NCBI GenBank assembly: GCA_945947575.1
Contig: CAMEYM010000020.1
Span: forward strand, 1-56,522
Source: Rhizobium sp. Q54
GTDB taxonomy: Bacteria; Pseudomonadota; Alphaproteobacteria; UBA2966; CAIVPW01
DNA: 56,522 nt
Direction: 5' to 3'
Part shown: positions 51,454-56,522 of the stretch, piece by piece
How positions within the stretch are numbered: position 1 is the first letter of the stretch
How the letters are laid out: the number at the start of each line of letters is the position of its first letter
The notes under the pieces: generated by a model
Seen by the model: the letters and a program-made list of their open reading frames with translations, nothing else
What the model was told of the DNA's origin: nothing
Databases searched by the model: none
Program-made: the position numbers and the translations under genes

Positions 51454-52158
51454 CTACTGGCGGGCGAAGCAGTAGAAGAAGCCGGCGCCGCCGCCTTGGC
51501 TGATGTTCTGCTGCGTGCAGCCGGTGGAGGCGTGCGCGAAGTTCCAGTAGTTGTCCGTCGGCGCGCCCTGCAGATCGTGGTGACCGAGCTGCATGCCGCC
51601 CGGAGCGCCGGCGGCATTCGAAGTGTAGTTCGAGCAGGTGCGGTCGGTGCCGGCCGCAAACGCGGTACCGTCCTTCTGCGTGCCTGTCATGATGTCGTGC
51701 TGGAGCGGCGTGTCGCCGCGGCCGTTGACCAGTTCGCCCTTCTCGTTGAGCGCGGTCGCCTTGTTGATGTTGCCCGGCGCGTGCAGCGTGTTGGGGTTCG
51801 TCGCGATCAGGACGGCCTTCTGGTTGTACCAGGGGCCTGTGCCGATGCGATCCTTGGCGTTGACCGCCGGTTCGGTTGCGGTCGCCTGGGTGGACAGGTA
51901 CGCGGCCCACGTGCGGTTGCCCGCGCCAACCGCGGCGGCGAGGGTCTGGCAATGCGCGTCGGCGCCGGTGAGGCCGCCGAGGTTGCCGCCGTCACCCTTG
52001 CCCACCGACGTGATGAAGAAACCCATGGCCGTGTTGACGGCGGCTGCGGCGCCACCGGCCGCACCACCTGCCGCCTGGCCGAGGGCGGCGCCGCCCGACA
52101 GCATGGTCAAGGAAACGGCCGCGACGATGCGGACGGCGTTGTTGGCGATCTTGTTCAT
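51454..52158 (-). CDS. Lectin-like secreted protein
   Basis: The 234-residue product has a signal peptide (VAAVSLTMLSGGAALGQ) and a Gly/Ala-rich linker. The C-type-lectin/DUF1554-like body has FFITSVGKGDGGNLGGLTG, AHCQTLAAAVGAGNRTW, NGRGDTPLQHDIMTGT and a Cys-rich end GGAGFFYCFARQ. Similar proteins are annotated as lectins in Alphaproteobacteria; a ligand has not been demonstrated. ATG 52158 lies after GGAGGCTT. It is followed by a GC-rich hairpin. Confidence 0.72.
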   Translation of the reverse strand: MNKIANNAVRIVAAVSLTMLSGGAALGQAAGGAAGGAAAAVNTAMGFFITSVGKGDGGNLGGLTGADAHCQTLAAAVGAGNRTWAAYLSTQATATEPAVNAKDRIGTGPWYNQKAVLIATNPNTLHAPGNINKATALNEKGELVNGRGDTPLQHDIMTGTQKDGTAFAAGTDRTCSNYTSNAAGAPGGMQLGHHDLQGAPTDNYWNFAHASTGCTQQNISQGGGAGFFYCFARQ

Positions 52159-52327
52159 GAGGAAGCCTCCCTGGAGGAATGCAACGCGCGCTCCCAGCGC
52201 GCGTGCGGTTCGGATGCGGCGCACGCGCGACGCGCGAAGGCCACTCCCGCAGCCCTCCTGTTGACCACGATAGCGGGCGGATATGCGCGACGCTACTGCC
52301 CGCGCCCGCCCGGCAGGGTTGTGCCAA

Positions 52328-52555
52328 TCAACGGTGAGTCTGGTGCGGTATGCGCGAGTGTGCGCAGCGATGGCGCCCGTGCGAGCTTGCGGATGCCCGC
52401 GCCGGACGTCGGGCGACAACGACCGCTGCACCCGCTTCAGCGAACTTGAAGGCGGCGCCGCGGCCGAATCCAGAAGTCGCGCCTGTGACGACGACGACCT
52501 TGTCGCGCAGGCTCAACTCGTCAGACTTGTCGTTCCTCACTGCGGCCGCGGGCAC
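52328..52555 (-). pseudogene. Truncated SDR dehydrogenase remnant
   Basis: From 52510 leftwards a frame reads LRDKVVVVTGATSGFGRGAA and FKFAEAGAAVVVARRP, clearly the first beta-alpha-beta unit of a short-chain dehydrogenase. After about residue 50 it loses similarity and ends at a stop. No catalytic YxxxK follows in any frame, so it is a leftover 5' fragment. It lies between the lectin-like gene and an unrelated gene. Confidence 0.7.
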
Positions 52556-52602
52556 TACCCTTGCGGCTTGTCCCGCAACTGCACGCTATCTATTGTGTCG
52601 CC

Positions 52603-52914
52603 ATGCGGTACGTGGCGAGAGACGCCAAGGGCATCATCGTGGCGGTATTCGACCGGCCGCATGCGGCTGCGCCTGAGGCGATGAAAGAGTCCGATCCCGA
52701 GATGCTGGCGTTCGTCACCGGCATGGGCTCCGAGGAGGCGCTGCGCCAGCACCTGGCGAACTCCGAGAACGACCTTTTGCGCATTCTCGAAGACCTCATC
52801 AACGTGCTGATCGACAACAACGTCATCCTGCTCACGGACTTCCCGCCGGGGGCCCAGCGCAAGCTGATGCAGCGCCAATCCATCCGCGACAAACTGCGGA
52901 CGACCCGCAGGTAG
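52603..52914 (+). CDS. Uncharacterised small helical protein
   Basis: The 103-residue product begins MRYVARDAKGIIVAVFDRP and has a conserved helical C-terminus (LLRILEDLINVLIDNNVILL, then TDFPPGAQRKLMQRQSIRDK). It matches a family that database entries often call tryptophan synthase beta-like protein, although no enzymatic motif is present. Cytosolic location is likely. The start follows GTGTCGCC with no strong ribosome-binding site. Confidence 0.7.
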   Translation: MRYVARDAKGIIVAVFDRPHAAAPEAMKESDPEMLAFVTGMGSEEALRQHLANSENDLLRILEDLINVLIDNNVILLTDFPPGAQRKLMQRQSIRDKLRTTRR

Positions 52915-53060
52915 CCGGGCCATCGGTCCTGCGGTGGTTTCGGCTGGTGGCTACCGGCACCGATGCGTTGGGCGGCGGCGCCTCCCCGCCTGGTCGCGGC
53001 TGGGCTAAGGTACGCCGGTCATTGTGGGGCGCGCCGGTCGTGCCCAGACCGGGGACCTCC

Positions 53061-54245
53061 ATGCAGCGCAGCAGTATTCTCGTCCGCACCGTCGCCGTCG
53101 GAATGATCGCCGTTGGCGCGGCCGCCGCTGCGATAGCACAGGTGCGCACTGCGGATGGCGGCGCCGGAGCGGCGAAGCCCGAACCCTTCTACGAGCACAC
53201 GGTGGACCTGAGCCGTGCCTTCGGCCTCGGCATGATTGAGCGCCGCCTGCGCATCATCGAGACGTATGAGACCCTGAACTTCGAACTGCACATCCAGGTT
53301 GCCAAGATGGCGACGGTGGACTTCCAGCGCTTCGGCGGCTCCCTGCGCCTGAAGGACCAGGCGCTGCACGACGAGATGTTCATTGCGCTGTGGCATGTCA
53401 TCCAGTCCACCCAAGCAGGGAAGGAAGTCCCGGCGGCGATCGCCAAGATGCGTGGCCTGTTGGCCCGCGCGACCGAGTTGGTGCTCGACCCGGCCCTGCA
53501 GAAGGACGAGGTGTTCCGCGCCGCGCAGACGGCCGACCTGCTGATCGCCGGCGACGGCATCGCGGAGGCGTTCGAGGAAATGTTCGTCGAGCCGTGGGAG
53601 TACGCCAACGGCGTCGTCGCGCTGCGCCGCATCAAGGAGCAGTGGGCCGCGCTGGCGCCGCGCGCCGACGAGACCGCCAGGGCCGAGGCGCAGGCGGCGC
53701 TCGCCGCGCTGGACGACCTGTATCGCACCACCACCCCGCCCGACGTTCGCGAGCGCCGCCTGACGCCCGAGGAGGCGGAGGCGCCGGCCCAGCGTCTGGC
53801 GGGTATCGTCGAGGGCGTGGTGGGCGCCGACCTGTTCCCGGGACGCGACTTCGTCAGGCTCGCCAAGCACCTGCACGCGCTTACCAAGCAAGCGTGTCTG
53901 GCGTACGACAACGGCGACGACGACGTCGGCGACGAATACATCTACGCGGTCGGCCACCACTACGGCACCCAGCTGTCTGCGTTCATGGAGCTGACCGAAC
54001 CGCAACTTGCGGCCGGCATCGTCGAGTTGATGGGCATGCTGGTCACCGTCGACGACCTGGTGGAAGGCGCCGAGAAGGCCGAAGAGGAGCGCGAGCGCCA
54101 GCGGCTGGCGGCGGCACTGGCCGCCCTGCCGCCCGGCCAGATGCTCGACGATGACGACGACGAGAACGGTGGCAACCCTGGCTGGGTCATCTGCCCCGAC
54201 CTCGAGTTCCTGCTCGAGATCGCCATCGGCAAGCTCGGCGGCTGA
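53061..54245 (+). CDS. Uncharacterised secreted helical protein
   Basis: The 394-residue product has a signal peptide (VAVGMIAVGAAAAAIAQ) and is mostly helical after that, with several conserved Trp/Tyr/His patches (EPWEYANGVVALRRI, YAVGHHYGTQLSAFM). The C-terminal part has an acidic DDDDDENG loop before WVICPDLEFLLE. No family was recognised. ATG 53061 is the best start, as it gives a signal peptide. Neighbours do not suggest a role. Confidence 0.65.
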   Translation: MQRSSILVRTVAVGMIAVGAAAAAIAQVRTADGGAGAAKPEPFYEHTVDLSRAFGLGMIERRLRIIETYETLNFELHIQVAKMATVDFQRFGGSLRLKDQALHDEMFIALWHVIQSTQAGKEVPAAIAKMRGLLARATELVLDPALQKDEVFRAAQTADLLIAGDGIAEAFEEMFVEPWEYANGVVALRRIKEQWAALAPRADETARAEAQAALAALDDLYRTTTPPDVRERRLTPEEAEAPAQRLAGIVEGVVGADLFPGRDFVRLAKHLHALTKQACLAYDNGDDDVGDEYIYAVGHHYGTQLSAFMELTEPQLAAGIVELMGMLVTVDDLVEGAEKAEEERERQRLAAALAALPPGQMLDDDDDENGGNPGWVICPDLEFLLEIAIGKLGG

Positions 54246-54377
54246 CGCCAGTGCGTCAGCATCGCGCACGAGCGACGGTCCGGGAGGCCGGAGCCGCTTC
54301 GCGCAGTTGAAATCTGCCTTGGGCAATGCGACAACGCGGCCAGCCAAGCCTTATCTGCACCGAGTGGGGGATTTTGA

Positions 54378-54647
54378 ATGAGCAAGACGATTCTCGCCAA
54401 CGCGATCCGCGAAGCGACAGGCTGCACGATCGCCCAGGCGAAAAAGGCCGTTGAGGGCGTGACCCGCTCGGTGACGAAGGTGCTGAAGAAGGATGGCCGC
54501 TTCCCGATCTTCGGCTTCGGCACCTTCCACGTCAGCAAGCGCGGCAAGCGCCAGGGCCGCAACCCCCGCACGGGCGAGCCGGTCGTGATCAAGGCTTCGA
54601 AGTCCGTCCGCTTCAAGGCGGCACCCGGCCTGAAGAAGAGCATGTAG
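54378..54647 (+). CDS. HU family DNA-binding protein
   Basis: The 89-residue protein fits HU/IHF: KTILANAIREATGCTIAQAKK at the N-terminal helical part (split here), FPIFGFGTFHVSKRGKRQG, and GRNPRTGEPVVIKASKSV before VRFKAAPGLK. It is a nucleoid protein that binds and bends DNA. ATG 54378 follows GGGGG. It stands alone in a well-separated region. Confidence 0.9.
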   Translation: MSKTILANAIREATGCTIAQAKKAVEGVTRSVTKVLKKDGRFPIFGFGTFHVSKRGKRQGRNPRTGEPVVIKASKSVRFKAAPGLKKSM

Positions 54648-54877
54648 CTGGCGGCGCCGGGCGGCTTGCGACAAGCCACCGGGCAATCCGCCCGGAGAAG
54701 GCGGCGCTGGCCGGCATCCCAGAAGACCGCACGCTCTGGAGACGCTGCGCTGATTGGTTGCTGTCCGGAATCGGCGCCGGGCTTGCGGCGTGCGGGCGGC
54801 GCTAAGGCAGGTCGTTTCGCATCAAGAGGCTGTGCACCGATGACGGGCAACCAGTGCGAGTTGGCCGACGTCGAGCC

Positions 54878-55426
54878 TCAGAGGCGAGACGACTCGCGAC
54901 CAACCCCGCGCGTGGGCACCAACATGCGCGTCAAGGTGCGGTCTTTCAGCCAGAACTGGTGGTACAGCGCGCCGGCGACGTGAACGGCGATCAATCCGAG
55001 GAAGGCCGGCTTCGAGATTGCGTGGATCTCGCTCCACGGGTCCTTGAGGTAGTAGCCCAGCAAACCGGTAACCGGGACGGACACCAGCAGGACGTAGAAC
55101 AGGTTGTGGGCGAGGTTTGACGCGGCCACCGCCCAGCGGGGACTCGCATCGGTTGCTTCGGGAACGCCAACCAGGGTGCGCAACCCGAACCGAATAGCCA
55201 CGAGGACCAGAACGCCGATGCCGATCCAGTAGTGAAACGCTGCCAACTGGCTATCGAGCGCAGAGACGGACCTGCCGCGCTCTTCGGCCTCCATAACGGC
55301 CCCCATGCTCTCACCGAACAGAAGTTGAAACGCGACCAGCGCAGCGATGACCCAATGAAGGGCCACCTGCGTCGTGGAATACCCTCGTGGCGCGGCGGGG
55401 CCGGGCGATGGGAAACGATATTTCAT
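54878..55426 (-). CDS. Cytochrome b561 family protein
   Basis: The 182-residue protein has four transmembrane helices with haem-ligand histidines: YSTTQVALHWVIAALVAFQLL, LAAFHYWIGIGVLVLVAI, LAHNLFYVLLVSVPVTG, and LIAVHVAGALYHQFWLKD. It is a diheme cytochrome b of the YodB/YceJ kind that passes electrons between quinol and periplasmic partners, often to protect from superoxide. ATG 55426 is chosen over a longer start. Confidence 0.88.
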   Translation of the reverse strand: MKYRFPSPGPAAPRGYSTTQVALHWVIAALVAFQLLFGESMGAVMEAEERGRSVSALDSQLAAFHYWIGIGVLVLVAIRFGLRTLVGVPEATDASPRWAVAASNLAHNLFYVLLVSVPVTGLLGYYLKDPWSEIHAISKPAFLGLIAVHVAGALYHQFWLKDRTLTRMLVPTRGVGRESSRL

Positions 55427-55657
55427 TGCTCGTCGCTCGCAGGTACCGACGTCCACCGCTGTCCGGTGCTCGCGCACTCTGTGCGCCGGACACCTCGAAG
55501 CCAATCCGCATCAGTACTTGGAACTTGTGCAGGTGGAAAGCCGGCGCGGTCCCGTCCACCCCCGGCCGGCGCGAGACTTGCGCCGGCAGATCACAACGAA
55601 CGGTGCACCGCTCGGACACGCCGAGAAGCTGGCGCACCTGTTCGTTGCCGCAGCAGC

Positions 55658-56185
55658 CTAGTTCGTTGCCTTCTTCTCCAGCTTGGTGACGGTGATGGCG
55701 CCGTCCACGCGCGCGGCCTCAAACGTCACCTGGTCGCCGAGCTTCACCCCGGCAAGCAACGACGGATCTCCCAGCCGGAACACCATGGTCATTGCCCGCA
55801 TGTCGAGGTTCGGGATGGGCTCATGGCGCAGGGTGATGCGGCCATTGGCTTCATCGATGCGCATGACCTCGCCGACGACTGGAACGGGCGAGACGGCATT
55901 GGCTGGCGGCAAAGCCGCGAGCGGGCCCGGCCCGGCATTCTCGGCCCCCATCTCCGCGCGGTCGTGCCGCATCTGCGCGTGGTCTTGCATTGGGGCGTGG
56001 TCGGTCATGTGGTTCGGCATTCCCGTGTGCATCTCACCGTGCTCGCCCTTGGCCATGCCCATGCCCATGCCCATGCCCATGTGCATGGGCATTTGCCCTT
56101 GCCGTGGCATCTGCATTTGCGCGTTGGCGATGAAAGCGGTCGCTACGATGCCCACGCCAAGCGTTGTCGCTAGTACCTTCAGCAT
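55658..56185 (-). CDS. CusF-like periplasmic copper-binding protein with Met/His-rich tail
   Basis: The 175-residue product has a signal peptide (LATTLGVGIVATAFIANA), a Met/His-rich segment (about 24-80, such as MGMGMGMGMAKGEHGEMHTGM) and a C-terminal CusF-type OB domain (about 100-172). In the domain RHEPIPNLDMRAMTMVF carries the His and the MxM copper ligands; the position of Trp44 in E. coli CusF is Met here. It probably binds Cu(I) and Ag(I) in the periplasm. The next gene to the right encodes an unrelated membrane protein end. Confidence 0.85.
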   Translation of the reverse strand: MLKVLATTLGVGIVATAFIANAQMQMPRQGQMPMHMGMGMGMGMAKGEHGEMHTGMPNHMTDHAPMQDHAQMRHDRAEMGAENAGPGPLAALPPANAVSPVPVVGEVMRIDEANGRITLRHEPIPNLDMRAMTMVFRLGDPSLLAGVKLGDQVTFEAARVDGAITVTKLEKKATN

Positions 56186-56328
56186 GTCGTTCGTCCTTCT
56201 CGATTCCGAGCGGCGCCGGGGGCGCCAGTCGGGGGTTTCTTCATACAGAGGACGTGGGAATACCCGCGCGGGAAGGTCAACGGTCGCGGCCGCGGATTTC
56301 GCGTAACGTTATGTTTCGAGCGCGGCAT

Positions 56329-56522
56329 CTACTCGGCATCGCGCTTGGGGCGTTCCTCCGTCGCCGGGGCGGCGGGGCTGCCAGGGATCCATCCCGTCCT
56401 CAACGGCTGCGGCGCCACGCCCTTGCGCGTACGCAGCAGCGACAGCGCGATTGAGCCCGAGATCAGGACGGCGGTTGCCAACAGGGCCCAATGCGTCGGG
56501 ATGAATTTCCCGCCATAGAAGT
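56329..56522 (-). CDS. Partial membrane protein (3' end only), possibly TerC-like
   Basis: The frame enters from the right edge and reads GGKFIPTHWALLATAVLISG, SIALSLLRTRKG and then a Pro-rich tail ending RPKRDAE. A single transmembrane helix and a basic cytoplasmic tail are seen. FIPTHWALL and the helix pattern resemble the end of TerC-family membrane proteins, but the fragment is too short to be sure. The true start is beyond the window. Confidence 0.45.
   Translation of the reverse strand, partial: FYGGKFIPTHWALLATAVLISGSIALSLLRTRKGVAPQPLRTGWIPGSPAAPATEERPKRDAE

Noticed and set aside
53019-54347. A 442-codon minus-strand open frame
   Set aside because: It is the complement of the secreted helical protein gene at 53061-54245, which has a signal peptide and start context. 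The minus frame shows no motif.
55427-55657. Possible small gene between cytochrome b561 and the CusF-like gene
   Set aside because: Short frames exist on both strands, but none has a ribosome-binding site, hydrophobic pattern or recognisable motif.
56050-56095. Repeated ATGCCC units resembling a tandem repeat or CRISPR-like array
   Set aside because: They are coding sequence for a Gly-Met tract in the copper protein. There are no spacers.

Overview
This 56.5 kb, GC-rich window reads as a stretch of an alphaproteobacterial chromosome. The support is gene content: an NDUFS4-type complex I accessory subunit sits between tRNA-Arg and tRNA-Pro next to a DUF192 gene, two cold-shock domains are fused in one protein, and there are a split XdhC pair with a fused molybdopterin-binding/MobA-like protein, a secreted VPxP-CTERM protein and several DUF families common in that class. 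No rRNA, CRISPR array, intact prophage or intact transposase was seen. Genus cannot be told from the sequence alone.

Layout, left to right. 0-7 kb: a DUF5681 protein, a secreted TPR protein, a P-loop ATPase with a class III cyclase, a TonB-dependent receptor under a cobalamin riboswitch, and two membrane-anchored proteins. 7-11 kb: a sulfur/cysteine block (NUDIX, cysK, small membrane protein, sseA, metC). 11-17 kb: a zinc block, with zur-znuC-znuB and then a DUF2796/ZrgA - ABC ATPase - FtsX permease - DUF3299 operon. Two related 13-bp palindromes upstream of zur and of zrgA look like Zur operators. hisI lies between the two halves. 17-28 kb: mostly single genes (DUF2927, a secreted AlgH-like protein, TPR, rfbA/rfbB, OsmC, DoxX, DUF1993, msrA). 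This part also holds a decayed Ig-like surface-protein gene and a deletion scar joining an HtrA protease to an APC permease. 28-33 kb: tRNA-Arg, NDUFS4, tRNA-Pro, DUF192, corA, then a TPP riboswitch driving a three-gene pyrimidine/thiamine-precursor ABC transporter.

33-39 kb is the most unusual part. It holds an SDR gene, a lower-GC 1105-residue membrane protein of no recognised family, and a hicBA toxin-antitoxin pair lodged between a truncated copy and the intact copy of a double cold-shock gene. 39-48 kb: nhaA, a ChaN-like gene, a CTERM-anchored protein, a Panacea-domain protein, the xdhC/xdhC/mocA-type molybdenum cofactor operon, an outer-membrane barrel, and a sufS-sufU pair. 48-56.5 kb: an unrecognised protein, three tandem Rap1a/Tai-like secreted proteins, a lectin-like protein, an SDR remnant, two uncharacterised proteins, an HU protein, cytochrome b561, a Met/His-rich CusF-like copper protein and the 3' end of a membrane protein.

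Working together: the two zinc importers and their regulator form one starvation response. cysK, sseA and metC handle cysteine/sulfane sulfur. sufS-sufU and the xdhC/mocA operon serve metal-sulfur and molybdenum cofactor assembly. Short GC-rich palindromes between genes and two alphaproteobacterial REP-type repeats mark the intergenic regions.
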